A stretch of DNA of 64,000 nt from CAZFBA01 sp964517135 (GTDB taxonomy: Bacteria; Cyanobacteriota; Vampirovibrionia; JBFMGH01), in NCBI GenBank assembly GCA_964517135.1, contig CAZFBA010000002.1, forward strand, positions 62,001 to 126,000, in the 5' to 3' direction. Shown in pieces: positions 50,882-60,306 of this stretch; positions within the stretch are counted from its first letter, which is position 1; the number at the start of each line of letters is the position of its first letter. Position numbers and translations under genes: made by a program. Under the pieces are notes generated by a model. It saw nothing but the letters and a program-made list of their open reading frames with translations, was not told where the DNA came from and made no database searches.

Positions 50882-51254
50882 CGTTATTATCTATATATTT
50901 TTGTGCCTTTTTCAGGCATTTGTCAACACTTTTCTCTATTTCAAAATAGTCTTGTTCCAGAATAGGTGGCCTTGCAATAAATATTATATCCTTAAAGCTT
51001 ATAACCAGGTGTGGTTTCTTGTCTCTTAATGATCGGTATGCCTCTCTTAATCGCCTTTTAACCTTGTTTCTTTTAGTAGCTTTTTTATGGATTTTTTTAC
51101 CAACAACAAAGCCTATCCGGGGTAATGTGTTGTTATTAGTCTCCTTTTTTATAGCGATATAAGCGACTAATAGTGGTGTTGATACAGAACATTTCAGCTT
51201 GAAGACTTTATTGAAATCTGTTTTTTTTCGCAAGCGTTCATGTTCTGGAAGCAC
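50874..51254 (-). CDS. rnpA: Ribonuclease P protein component
   Basis: This 126-residue basic protein starts at GTG and begins LPEHERLRKKTDFNKVFK, the usual RnpA start. It has the RNR-type motif KKATKRNKVKRRLREAYRSL used to bind the P RNA. It processes tRNA 5' ends with RNase P RNA. It lies four bases after rpmH. Confidence 0.95.
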   Translation of the reverse strand: MLPEHERLRKKTDFNKVFKLKCSVSTPLLVAYIAIKKETNNNTLPRIGFVVGKKIHKKATKRNKVKRRLREAYRSLRDKKPHLVISFKDIIFIARPPILEQDYFEIEKSVDKCLKKAQKYIDNNDA

Positions 51255-51258
51255 GTTA

Positions 51259-51396
51259 TTACCTGATGCCTATTCTTTTGCGGCCTTTGGCTCTTCTGGA
51301 CTTCAGTACTCTTCTGCCACCCGGTGTTGACATTCTTTCTCTAAAGCCACTTACTCGTTGTCTTTTCTTTCTGGTACCTTCAAGAGTCCTTTTCAT
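51259..51396 (-). CDS. rpmH: Ribosomal protein bL34
   Basis: This 45-residue gene starts MKRTLEGTRKKRQRVSGFRE and continues with TPGGRRVLKSRRAKGRKRIG, typical of bL34. The ATG at 51396 has AGGAT upstream. It forms the head of the rpmH-rnpA-yidD-yidC-mnmE cluster and is divergent from dnaA, a conserved arrangement. Confidence 0.96.
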   Translation of the reverse strand: MKRTLEGTRKKRQRVSGFRERMSTPGGRRVLKSRRAKGRKRIGIR

Positions 51397-51561
51397 TGTT
51401 TTATCCTCTTTTTCATGTTTTGAAGTTTCTTTTAGCTTCTTACTATACTATAATCATGATTTATCATCAATTAAAATTAACATCCGCTTAATGTAATAAA
51501 GATTTAAAGCAACTTTTAAGATACTATTATTAAGTTCAGGAAATTTCAACTTTTTTTAACT

Positions 51562-52884
51562 ATGTGGGATAAAATTGTAAATAATTTGTCAAATAAGCTG
51601 ACACAGCCACAATATGAGAGCTGGATTAAACCAATAAAGTATGTTGGTTCAGATGAGCAGAAAATTTATCTGGCTGTGCCTAATGAATATTTTAAAAACT
51701 GGATATCAAGAAATCTTTCTGCCAATATTATTGAGGCTGCTGAAGAAGAATCGGGCCAGAAGTTTTTGATAGATATTCAAATAGATATTGATCTTGAACA
51801 TAAAATACCATCAGTAGATGATAGTAGGTTTAAATCTTCTGAAAACCATTCTGATAAGGCAGTTATGCCTGATCAACCAGTTAATCAGAATTTTAAATAT
51901 ACATTTGATAGTTTTGTTGTTGGGCCTAATAATACGTTTGCATACAATACTGCAATAGCAGCAGGGGAAAAGCCAGGCAGGGCATATAATCCTCTTTATC
52001 TATATGGAGGAGTTGGTCTGGGCAAAACACATTTGATGCGTGCTATTGGACACAGAGTTTTGCAAAAATACCCATCTAAAAAGGTACGTTATCTAAGTGT
52101 TGAGAAGTTTACTAATGAGCTTATTGACTCTATCAGAAGAAATACATCAAGTGAGTTTAGAATCAGATACAGGGAAATAGATGTTTTGTTGCTTGATGAT
52201 GTTCAATTTCTAGGGGGTAAACAGACAACCCAGGAGGAATTGTTTAATACTTTTAATACGCTTCATGAAGAGGGTAAGCAAATTGTATTATCCAGTGATA
52301 GACCGCCGAAACAGATAAAAGGCCTTGAAGAAAGACTGGTATCAAGGTTTGAATGGGGTATTACAGTTGATATTCAACCACCAGAATTTGAAACCCGTAT
52401 TGCTATATTAAGAAATAAAGTTCAGTATGATAATATGAATGTGCCATATGAGATTCTAGAGCTGATAGCAGCAGCTTATCAGAATAATATTAGAGAACTT
52501 GAAGGAGCACTCAATAAAGTAGTAACTTATGTTGCTGTAACAGGCTGCCCTATGACAGCTGATGCAGTTAGAAACCTTATAGATTCTACCAGTAAAGTAA
52601 AAAAGCAATCACCGGATCAGATTATAGAGGCAGTATCAGAGTATTTTAAAGTATCTCCGGCAGAAATAAAAGGTTCAAGCAGGATGAAAGAAATTTCACA
52701 TGCCAGACAGATAGCGATTTATCTTACCAGAGAGATTACCAGGCAGAGTTTCCCCAATATTGGCGAAGCCTTTGGAAAGAAGCATTCCACTATTATTTAT
52801 GCTTACGATAAAATCAAAGAAGACATAAAGTCGGATCCCTCTTTATCAGCTCTCGTATCGGATATTATGCGCAAGGTAACTTAA
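51562..52884 (+). CDS. dnaA: Chromosomal replication initiator DnaA
   Basis: The 440-residue protein has domain I (MWDKIVNNLSNKLTQPQYESWI) and a short linker. The AAA+ domain carries Walker A GGVGLGKTHL, Walker B LLLDDVQFLGGK and sensor regions. The C-terminal DNA-binding helix-turn-helix (about residues 340-440) includes the HARQIAIYLTREI signature. It unwinds oriC. No normal ribosome site is seen before the ATG (ACTTTTTTTAACT). dnaN does not follow; the next gene is a convergent mscS. Confidence 0.97.
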   Translation: MWDKIVNNLSNKLTQPQYESWIKPIKYVGSDEQKIYLAVPNEYFKNWISRNLSANIIEAAEEESGQKFLIDIQIDIDLEHKIPSVDDSRFKSSENHSDKAVMPDQPVNQNFKYTFDSFVVGPNNTFAYNTAIAAGEKPGRAYNPLYLYGGVGLGKTHLMRAIGHRVLQKYPSKKVRYLSVEKFTNELIDSIRRNTSSEFRIRYREIDVLLLDDVQFLGGKQTTQEELFNTFNTLHEEGKQIVLSSDRPPKQIKGLEERLVSRFEWGITVDIQPPEFETRIAILRNKVQYDNMNVPYEILELIAAAYQNNIRELEGALNKVVTYVAVTGCPMTADAVRNLIDSTSKVKKQSPDQIIEAVSEYFKVSPAEIKGSSRMKEISHARQIAIYLTREITRQSFPNIGEAFGKKHSTIIYAYDKIKEDIKSDPSLSALVSDIMRKVT

Positions 52885-52905
52885 AAAAAACAATACATAT
52901 GTATT
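52883..52905 (-). terminator. ACATATGT palindrome with U-tract, terminator of mscS
   Basis: On the minus strand AATACATATGTATT (52905-52892, a perfect palindrome) is followed by G and eight T residues. It lies between the convergent dnaA and mscS stops, and the U-tract favours the minus direction. Confidence 0.65.
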
Positions 52906-52912
52906 TGTATCT

Positions 52913-54772
52913 CTATTCAAATTTATTGCTTTGCTGATTAGAATCATATCCGATGTATTGTGGCATATAGACAGTTCTGTGCGGGAATGGTATTTCGATG
53001 TTGTTTTGATCAAATGCATACTTGATTCTTCGCCTGTATTGTCTTTCTATAAACCACTGCTGGGCTGGTGCTGTGTTCATAATAAGTTTTATTATTACTG
53101 CACTGTCAGCAAATTCATTAACTCCGAGTACTTCAGGTTCAGCAATAATCTTCTCAGGGAACTCATGCCACATCTTATCGGCTGTTTCTTTAATAATTTT
53201 AATAGCAGTATCAATGTCTTCTTTATATGCTATGCCGATATCGAGGTGAGCTCGTGCCCATGTTTTGCTGAGGACAGAAACCTGTGTTATTTGACCGTTA
53301 GGAATAATATGTGCTTTGCCTGAAAGATCTCGCAGCACAGTCACACGGAGAGTCATATCTTCTACTACTCCTCCTGTGCCTCCGATGGAGACTATATCTC
53401 CTATGCCAAACTGGTTCTCTATAAGTATAAATATACCTGTGATGATGTCTTTTACCAGGCTCTGTGCACCAAAGCTAACAGCTAGGCCTATGATACTTGC
53501 ACCAGCTATTATTGGTGTAACATCAATACCGATTTCGCTTAGTACCAGTATTACAGCAAGTGCTACTACAGCTATTTGTACTGTTGTTTTAATGATTTTA
53601 GCGAGAGTCTGAACCCGTTTTTCTCTGGCTGGAGCTTTTTCAAGGAATACCTGAATGATATTTTTAATAGCTGAAGAGATTATATTGATAGCTGTATTTA
53701 TAAACATAGTTGCAAGAATTATAAGTAATATTATTCCTAAGCTTTGCCAGGTCTGTTTTGAGAGAATCCAGCTTTTAAGTGATTCTTTAAGTACTTTATA
53801 AACACTGATTTCAAAGTGTGTTAAGTCTACTAAATAAGGGTGTGTTATAGGTAGTATATAGAGAGAATAGTTAAAAAAAGCAACTATCAGGATTATTTGA
53901 ATGGTTCCTATAATAATATTTGAAATTTTTGATGTTTCACTGGCCAGAATGTTTATTTTTTCATCAAGCCGATCGCTTTCAGGTTCTTCATCTTCTTTTT
54001 GCTTCTTTTTTTCATCTATTGGTTCTTCTTGATATTCACTGGTGATAATTTTCTTTTCTAATTCATTATTTTCTATTGCTGTTTTTATGGCTTCTTCAGA
54101 TTCTTCTGGCTGCTCTATAGCTCTTGTTTTGCTGAGTTCCTTGACTGTCTTATTAAATTTTTCAATTATTCTGGTTGAGATGAGCATAATGAAGTTGCTA
54201 ATTTGTTTTTTTAGTATTTCTATTATGATTAGTAGAATTATCAGTAAAGCAAGGGCAATACCGATATCTATAAGTGGATGTTTCTCTGGTGTTATGGCTT
54301 TATCTTTTAATCTTGTATCTATAAGCTCTTTAATATTGTACTTCCATGTTTTTATAAGTTTTTCAAGTTCAACCTCATTGACTTTTGCATCTATGTCAGT
54401 GGCCTTTAATACTTCTTCTCCTGCTATTGTAAACAGGTAGTGGTCATCTTTAGCTATAATATCTATTTTTACAGGATCAATGTTATTTCTAATAGCTTCT
54501 TTGATTGTATTATTGATAGTTGTTTTTATGCTCAATACCCTGTATTCTGAGGCAATAGAGTCTTTTGCTCCTATATAAAGTATTGTTTTACCGTCTATTA
54601 TGACGGGTTTTTTCTCAAGTTTTATTTCAGGTTCAGTTTCTTCTGTATGTGTTTGTTCTTGATTTTCTTGCTCAGGTGGCATTTGTTGTGCATATACTGA
54701 CTTAAAACAGCTCATTGAAAGCATTATAATTATCACAGTAATAATTATATATGCTGGTAAGAATCTTTTCAT
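52913..54772 (-). CDS. MscS family mechanosensitive channel with long N-terminal region
   Basis: The 619-residue protein has a signal peptide or first membrane helix (AYIIITVIIIMLSMSCFKSV). A periplasmic region (about residues 40-150) and several membrane segments (about 165-185, 285-310, 345-365, 395-415) follow. The MscS core is ALVVALAVILVLSEIGIDVTPIIAGASIIGLAVSFGAQSLVKDIITGIFIL, then IGDIVSIGGTGGVVEDMTLR, with the Gly-rich pore helix. It should open under membrane tension to release solutes. A charged coiled-coil-like loop (about 200-270, Glu/Lys-rich) is unusual. Confidence 0.88.
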   Translation of the reverse strand: MKRFLPAYIIITVIIIMLSMSCFKSVYAQQMPPEQENQEQTHTEETEPEIKLEKKPVIIDGKTILYIGAKDSIASEYRVLSIKTTINNTIKEAIRNNIDPVKIDIIAKDDHYLFTIAGEEVLKATDIDAKVNEVELEKLIKTWKYNIKELIDTRLKDKAITPEKHPLIDIGIALALLIILLIIIEILKKQISNFIMLISTRIIEKFNKTVKELSKTRAIEQPEESEEAIKTAIENNELEKKIITSEYQEEPIDEKKKQKEDEEPESDRLDEKINILASETSKISNIIIGTIQIILIVAFFNYSLYILPITHPYLVDLTHFEISVYKVLKESLKSWILSKQTWQSLGIILLIILATMFINTAINIISSAIKNIIQVFLEKAPAREKRVQTLAKIIKTTVQIAVVALAVILVLSEIGIDVTPIIAGASIIGLAVSFGAQSLVKDIITGIFILIENQFGIGDIVSIGGTGGVVEDMTLRVTVLRDLSGKAHIIPNGQITQVSVLSKTWARAHLDIGIAYKEDIDTAIKIIKETADKMWHEFPEKIIAEPEVLGVNEFADSAVIIKLIMNTAPAQQWFIERQYRRRIKYAFDQNNIEIPFPHRTVYMPQYIGYDSNQQSNKFE

Positions 54773-55008
54773 TTTTCAATATCCCTTATAAGCTTTATGT
54801 TTACGGTTTAAGTTAGTTTCGGATGTTTTATGATTATACATAAAGCAAGAATATATGTCTAATATACTCTATTAAAGGTTATATAAATATTTTAAGCAAA
54901 ACATCAGCTTTATTACTTATGATTAAAGCTTTTAAAAATTTGAAGACAAAACTAACCTGCTTTTATTAATCCATAAAAGGATTTGATACAAATTAAAGCA
55001 AAAATAGG

Positions 55009-55446
55009 CTAATTTTTAGCGTTTTGACAATCTGAACAGAGCCCTGTGAAAACTATTTCACAGGATATATTAGTGTAGTTGTATTCTTTTTCTACATTAT
55101 TTTTGAGCTTTTCCTGCACTTCGCATTCGGTAGAAGCAACTACATCTTCTATTTTGTGACAGTTATAGCACATAATATGATGATGTTGATGTGTATTGGC
55201 ATCATAGCGAGTGACGTTTGGTTGTAATGAGAGCTCTCGAATAATATTTTCTTCTGTAAGTATGTTCAGATTTCTGTATACAGTGCCCAGACTGATGTTA
55301 GGAACCTTTTTACTGACTTTTTTATAGATCCAATTTGCATCAGGATGAGTATAAGTGGTTTTTAATGTTTCGAGAATAGCCTGTCGCTGTTTGGTAAAGC
55401 GTTTTGTTTTTCCTATAGGTTCTTTTTTCGTACTAGTATTTATCAT
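55009..55446 (-). CDS. Fur family metalloregulator
   Basis: The 145-residue protein has the Fur winged helix (KRFTKQRQAILETLKTTYTHPDANWIYKKVSKKV and LGTVYRNLNILTEENII) and a metal-binding C-terminal domain with HQHHHIMCYNCHK (CxxC) and a second CSDC pair. Four Cys fit a structural zinc site. It may be Fur, PerR or Zur; the sequence does not allow a choice. The start is ATG with AGGG upstream. It is monocistronic, with a long leader region in the following gap. Confidence 0.88.
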   Translation of the reverse strand: MINTSTKKEPIGKTKRFTKQRQAILETLKTTYTHPDANWIYKKVSKKVPNISLGTVYRNLNILTEENIIRELSLQPNVTRYDANTHQHHHIMCYNCHKIEDVVASTECEVQEKLKNNVEKEYNYTNISCEIVFTGLCSDCQNAKN

Positions 55447-55891
55447 ACCTTTACCCTAATACCTTACTTTATTATTATTGTTGAATTTTTATGATAGTGT
55501 TTTTTATTTTTAATTAATATTATCCATATAATAGAAAACTTTGTTATATTTTAAGAGAAGATGATAAAAAAATAAACAAATAGCAGATATAAAAGTTAAC
55601 AATTAGAGTTTAAAAGCAAATTTATTTCTGGGTTGAGAATAAGAACTATTATTATTATATCTTGAAAAGCTTGAAATAGTGATCCCTAAATTTTAAAAAT
55701 TTTATTTGTTGGTGATATTATAATCTTTATTAATAAATATTTTTGAAATATAAAATATATCAACATTTATTAAAATTAATCATAGATCCGGATAAAAAAA
55801 TGACTAATATTCATACTAAATAATTAAAAGGATTCTTTTAGTTGTTTTATAGACTTTATTTATAAGAGTTTCAATGGTAGAAAAGAGTCTT
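55447..55891. other. AT-rich intergenic region upstream of the Fur gene
   Basis: This 445-base stretch is strongly AT-rich. It holds the Fur gene promoter region. I found one near-match to a DnaA box (TTATCCATA at 55520-55528) but no cluster, and no Fur box that I would defend. No gene is supported. Confidence 0.5.
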
Positions 55892-56065
55892 TTAACATTC
55901 TTCAGGGAGATAAAACATATTTGTATCGATGATTTTTCTTACTTCATCGTGTGTATATTCTTTGCAATTGCATTTTTCCTGATAGATAGAGATGATAGAG
56001 AGTATATCATCAGTTGATAGTCTAATCATTCTGCGCCCCCTGGGATTTTCGATTATTTTAGCCAT
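55892..56065 (-). CDS. 57-residue small protein
   Basis: On the minus strand an ATG at 56065 lies seven bases after GGGAG and opens a 57-codon frame starting MAKIIENPRGRRMIRLSTDD. It continues with ILSIISIYQEKC and ends NMFYLPEEC, with a stop at 55892. It is half helical, with three Cys (residues 32, 34 and 57), and the basic start NPRGRRMIRLS could contact nucleic acid or membrane. It is convincing because of its ribosome site, its good codon pattern and its position in a 1-kb region otherwise without genes. Function is unknown. Confidence 0.55.
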   Translation of the reverse strand: MAKIIENPRGRRMIRLSTDDILSIISIYQEKCNCKEYTHDEVRKIIDTNMFYLPEEC

Positions 56066-56508
56066 TTTCAACTCCCTGTTAAAATTTGAAAGATCTCTGA
56101 AACGCTTTCAGGTTGTATGTTTTATTAATCGGCAGTAATGTTTAATAGTTTAGTAAAATAATCTAAATAAATGCAAACTTTTTTCCCCCTGTATTATCTG
56201 AATTTGAGTTTTGTTTAATACTTGAATTTACTCTGAATGGGTTCTTTTATAGGTATTTTTTTTAAATTTTATTTTTCTTGCTATTGTTCAGGCATTTTAA
56301 CCTCTTAAAGTGCTTTTAAGATAGAAAAACCATTTGAATCATGTTTAAATTCCCTGTGGGATTAGTGATAGAGCGTTTTTTTGATCTGTTTGAAATTTGC
56401 TGTAATATTCCTTTTAAAATGATTTCTATTTATGTTATAACCCTTGCTAAGAGATCTTACTTTTATGATTAATTTTCCAGATATAGATTGTTTAGAGAGG
56501 TAAGAAAA
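56066..56508. other. Intergenic region upstream of dnaX
   Basis: This 443-base AT-rich gap should contain the dnaX promoter and that of the small minus-strand gene. I see nothing else. Confidence 0.45.
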
Positions 56509-58560
56509 TTGCTGCAAACCTACGTTCCTCTTTATAGAAAGTATCGTCCTCAAAGCTTTAAAGACCTGGTAGGCCAGGAAGCTATATCCAGAACTCTCTC
56601 TAATGCAATAAATCATAATAGAGTGGCTCATGCATACCTTTTTACAGGGCCACGTGGTACTGGCAAAACTTCTACAGCAAGGATATTAGCTAAATCTCTT
56701 AACTGTGAGAATGGACCGACAACAGAACCATGCGGCATATGCTCTAGCTGTCGTGATATTACAACAGGAAACGCTCTTGATGTTATTGAAATTGATGCTG
56801 CTAGCAATAATAAGGTAGAAGATGCCAGAGATCTTATTGATAGAGTGCAGTTTGCACCGGTGGCTGGCCGTTATAAGGTTTACATTATTGACGAAGTTCA
56901 TATGCTAACTTCACAGGCTTTTAATACATTGCTCAAAACACTTGAGGAACCACCGCCAAATCTGGTCTTTATCCTTGCTACTACCGAAGCTCATAAGGTT
57001 TTAGATACGATTATTTCTCGCTGCCAGCGTTTTGATTTTAGAAGAATCTCTCAAGATGCCATGGTAAAAAGGCTTGAGGAGATTGCCATAAAAGAAATGA
57101 TTGATATTAATCAGGAAGCCCTTAACCTTATAGCAAGACGTTCTGCTGGTGGACTTAGAGATGCTCTGGGCCTTCTTGATCAAATAAGTGTTCTCTCTAA
57201 CGCAGGGCAAACTATAGATGCTAAAGATGTTTTAAACCTTATAGGTGCATTACCAGAAGATATGCTGGTTTCTTTGTCTGATGCTATAGCTCAAAAAAAT
57301 GGTTCTCAGGTACTACAAATTATCAATGACCTTATGTCAATGGGTAATGAACCTCTTCAGATTATAAAAGAGCTTACAATACACTTCCGGAATCTTTTGA
57401 TTGCCTCAACGGTTGATAAAAACCTGAAAGATGTTATCTATGCTTCTGAAGAGTTTTTTGATGACCTGAAAAGAATTGCTAAAGAGTTTAAAACTGTAGA
57501 GATAGCACAGATTATAGATAAACTCTCATACTCTGAAAGAATGGTAAGAAACTCAACACAGCCTATTCTGTGGCTTGAAGTAGGTTTGGTATCTATTTGT
57601 TACAGGCATGAAATATTTGCAGTAGAAGAACTGCAAAAACGTGTGGATGATCTGGAGTGTATTGTTGCCACAGGTAAAGTGCCTCCTGAGATGACATTTG
57701 CCTGTCAAAAAGACACTGTAAGCAAAACAACTGTAATGCCTGCTAGAAAAGCACAGCCGCAAGAGAAAACACTGCCTGTACCAGATAAGAGTCTTGAAAC
57801 TGCCACTTCCCCTTCAAAATCCAGGACTGAGACACTAAAGCCTTCTATGAATCTTTCTGAGCCTGAAGTAAAGCAGGAAAATACATTACCGGTTACTGAA
57901 AGTATCACCGAAAAGAATGAAAACGAGACAGAACTTTTAAGTAAACCTATAGAAAAAGAAAAAGCTGTAAAAACTGACCTAAAACCTCTGTCAGACAATG
58001 AAGAGACTAAATCTTATCCTGTTGATGCCACATGGCAGGCTATTGTAAATGCTATTGATAGTCCATCTACAAAAGGAATCCTTACTAGTCTTGCTATTCC
58101 AATGGCTGTAACCTCTGAGGAGATAGTTCTGGGCTTCTCTCAAGAATGGATTATATCTGATATGAATAAATCTAATAGAAAAGCTATTCTGGAAAGTGCT
58201 GTAAAACAGGCTATTGGGGCAACTCCACGTCTCGTTTATAAACTTATATCAGATAAAGAGTATAAATCCTCACAAAAAGTTGCTGCTAAAGATATTTCTA
58301 GCAGTGAAAATACTTCAACGTCAACTTTAAAAACCAGCCAGAAAAATAATTTGTCTGCTTCTGTTGCAGTAAAAGAACCAGAGCAAAAGATAAATCAAGA
58401 AACTGTCTCTGAAAAAGAAGAAAAAATAACACCAGAGCTATCTGCTACGTCTTCAATGGATATGCAACAGGCAATTCATAAACAGGTCACACAGGAATAT
58501 TCCGAGCAGGCAAGACTGGTGATAGATATTTTTCAGGGGAAAATTCTTAATAATGATTGA
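56509..58560 (+). CDS. dnaX: DNA polymerase III subunit tau/gamma
   Basis: I start at TTG 56509 (eight bases after GAGAGG), giving 683 residues; an upstream TTG at 56488 is less likely. It opens MLQTYVPLYRKYRPQSFKDL and has Walker A GPRGTGKTSTARIL, a zinc-finger-like Cys set (CENGPTTEPCGICSSC), Walker B DEVHML and sensor residues. A tau-type tail (about residues 380-683) is low-complexity, rich in Lys, Ser and Glu, with a conserved-looking module near 500-570. It loads the sliding clamp. Its stop overlaps a CMP-sugar synthetase gene by eight bases. Confidence 0.94.
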   Translation: MLQTYVPLYRKYRPQSFKDLVGQEAISRTLSNAINHNRVAHAYLFTGPRGTGKTSTARILAKSLNCENGPTTEPCGICSSCRDITTGNALDVIEIDAASNNKVEDARDLIDRVQFAPVAGRYKVYIIDEVHMLTSQAFNTLLKTLEEPPPNLVFILATTEAHKVLDTIISRCQRFDFRRISQDAMVKRLEEIAIKEMIDINQEALNLIARRSAGGLRDALGLLDQISVLSNAGQTIDAKDVLNLIGALPEDMLVSLSDAIAQKNGSQVLQIINDLMSMGNEPLQIIKELTIHFRNLLIASTVDKNLKDVIYASEEFFDDLKRIAKEFKTVEIAQIIDKLSYSERMVRNSTQPILWLEVGLVSICYRHEIFAVEELQKRVDDLECIVATGKVPPEMTFACQKDTVSKTTVMPARKAQPQEKTLPVPDKSLETATSPSKSRTETLKPSMNLSEPEVKQENTLPVTESITEKNENETELLSKPIEKEKAVKTDLKPLSDNEETKSYPVDATWQAIVNAIDSPSTKGILTSLAIPMAVTSEEIVLGFSQEWIISDMNKSNRKAILESAVKQAIGATPRLVYKLISDKEYKSSQKVAAKDISSSENTSTSTLKTSQKNNLSASVAVKEPEQKINQETVSEKEEKITPELSATSSMDMQQAIHKQVTQEYSEQARLVIDIFQGKILNND

Positions 58561-59260
58561 TAACCGTAAAGTATATGCCTTAATACCTGCCAGGGGCGGT
58601 TCAAAAGGTATACCTTATAAATCTATTGCACTGCTTAATAACAGACCACTTTTATCTTATGCTATTCATAATGCGCTGAAATCCTCTTATATAGATAGAA
58701 TTATTGTATCAACTGATGATGAAAAGATTGCAGCAGTTGCGAAACAGTATGATGCAGAAGTTCCATTTATGCGCCCTGCCTGTCTAGCTCAGGATGATTC
58801 ATCAGCTTATGATTATATAATTCATGCATTAGAGTTTTTTAGAGATGAAGAGCTCTATTTGCCTGATGTTATTGTTATATTACAGCCTACCTCACCTTTT
58901 TTATTGCCTGAAGATATTGATAATGCCTTAAAACTTTTTGTAGACAGGTCAGCTAATGCTTTAACTAGCCTGTATAAGCCTGATATCTCACCATACTGGT
59001 TTAAAAAAGTTAATGAAAACAACATTGTAAAAGATTTGATGCCGCAGCCGGCTTCTTACATCAGAAGACAGGATAATGAAGGTATTTTTCTCCTGAATGG
59101 TGCAATATATATTTATAACGTGAGTGCATTTTTAGAAAACTGTAGTAAAATAAATAATGAGAGGCTGGCTTATATTATGCCTTCCTCACGATCAATAGAT
59201 ATTGATACAGAAGAAGACCTGCAATTTGCAGAATTTCTGTTAAAGAAGGGTACAAATTGA
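58553..59260 (+). CDS. Acylneuraminate cytidylyltransferase-like (CMP-sugar synthetase)
   Basis: The 235-residue protein has the nucleotide-binding start ALIPARGGSKGIPYKSIALLNNRPLLSYAI, IIVSTDDEKIAAVAKQY, VIVILQPTSPFLLPEDIDNAL and a DIDTEEDL metal site near the end. It is the NeuA/KdsB-like fold, and the sequence is closer to NeuA for nonulosonic acids. It activates a 2-keto sugar with CTP. It overlaps dnaX by eight bases and the NeuB-type gene by four bases, and is probably translated in series with both. Confidence 0.88.
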   Translation: MIDNRKVYALIPARGGSKGIPYKSIALLNNRPLLSYAIHNALKSSYIDRIIVSTDDEKIAAVAKQYDAEVPFMRPACLAQDDSSAYDYIIHALEFFRDEELYLPDVIVILQPTSPFLLPEDIDNALKLFVDRSANALTSLYKPDISPYWFKKVNENNIVKDLMPQPASYIRRQDNEGIFLLNGAIYIYNVSAFLENCSKINNERLAYIMPSSRSIDIDTEEDLQFAEFLLKKGTN

Positions 59261-60306
59261 TTAAAATAGGTAATAAACGAATAGGCCCCGGTAATCCGGT
59301 GTTTATAATAGCCGAGGCAGGCGTTAATCACAATGGAGATGTGGGTCTTGCCCGTAGGCTTATTGATGCAGCCTACAATGCTGGTGCTGATGCTGTTAAG
59401 TTTCAAACCTTCAAGGCTAATAAGTTGATTAGTTCCAGAGCACCAAGCGGAGATTATAAATCTACAGGTGTGGATATTGCTCTTATAGAAAAGCTTGAGC
59501 TGTCATTGCAACATTATATTGAGCTTATTGCTTATTGTGATGATCTGGGTATTGAGTTTCTGGCTACTCCTTTTGACTTTGGTAGTGTTAATTTGCTTGA
59601 AAAACTTCAGGCTAGGGCTTATAAAGTTTCTTCCAGTGACCTGAATAATATTCCCCTTCTCAGGCATATTGCTTCAAAGAATTCTCCAATACTTCTTTCA
59701 ACGGGTATGGGTTATTTAAGTGACATTGAAGAGGCTCTTATGGCGATCAGTGATACGATGAATACCCAGCTAATGGACCTTCCGCTTGTTTTAATGCACT
59801 GTGTTTCACGTTATCCTGCGCCGATGGAGCAGTTGAATCTCAATGCAATAAGAACACTCTATAATACTTTTAAGCTCCCTGTAGGGTATTCAGACCATTC
59901 AATGGGGGTAGAAGCTGCCATGGCAGCTGTTGTTATGGGTGCATGTGTTATAGAAAAGCATTATACACTGAATAGAAACTTTCCCGGGCCTGATCATAAG
60001 TCTTCTATTGAGCCTGATGAGCTTGTGTTTCTTGTTGAATCTATAAGGAATATTGAATCTTCACTGGGTGATGGTATAAAAAGACCTGCTAAATGTGAGC
60101 TTAATACAATTGTGCTTAATAGAAAAAGTCTTGTAGCTGCTCAGGATATTAAAGCCGGACAGATTATTACTGGAGAGATGCTTGAAATAAAACGTCCCGG
60201 ATCAGGTATTGAGCCTAAATATTATGGGCTAATAATTGGAAAGACTCCGATAGTTGATATACCTGAAGATGAGATTATTACGTGGGATATGTTTCTTAAA
60301 CATTAA
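59257..60306 (+). CDS. Sialic/legionaminic-acid-type synthase (NeuB family)
   Basis: This 349-residue enzyme starts at TTG (overlap TTGA). It has a TIM barrel with IAEAGVNHNGDVGLARRLIDAAYNAGADAVKFQTFKA, LATPFDFGSVNLLEKL and GYSDHSMGVEAAMAAVVMGACVIEKHYTLNR, then a C-terminal SAF/antifreeze-like domain (RKSLVAAQDIKAGQIITGEML). It condenses phosphoenolpyruvate with a hexose or hexosamine to form a nonulosonic acid. Whether it makes sialic, legionaminic or pseudaminic acid is not assigned. With the CMP-synthetase it forms a two-step module in this operon; no other pathway genes (NeuC, NeuD) are present. Confidence 0.9.
   Translation: MIKIGNKRIGPGNPVFIIAEAGVNHNGDVGLARRLIDAAYNAGADAVKFQTFKANKLISSRAPSGDYKSTGVDIALIEKLELSLQHYIELIAYCDDLGIEFLATPFDFGSVNLLEKLQARAYKVSSSDLNNIPLLRHIASKNSPILLSTGMGYLSDIEEALMAISDTMNTQLMDLPLVLMHCVSRYPAPMEQLNLNAIRTLYNTFKLPVGYSDHSMGVEAAMAAVVMGACVIEKHYTLNRNFPGPDHKSSIEPDELVFLVESIRNIESSLGDGIKRPAKCELNTIVLNRKSLVAAQDIKAGQIITGEMLEIKRPGSGIEPKYYGLIIGKTPIVDIPEDEIITWDMFLKH

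Noticed and set aside
55447..56508. The 1-kb AT-rich region as oriC
   Set aside because: Only one near-DnaA-box (TTATCCATA) is visible and no cluster; part of the region is a small gene.
56362..56631. A minus-strand 89-codon frame overlapping dnaX start
   Set aside because: It covers the conserved start of dnaX in antisense, has no ribosome site and no protein-like pattern.
57293..57299. A-run in dnaX that could be a frameshift site for a gamma-type product
   Set aside because: The run lies near codon 262, inside the core domains; a shift would lose domain III and give a product unlike known gamma subunits. No stem follows.
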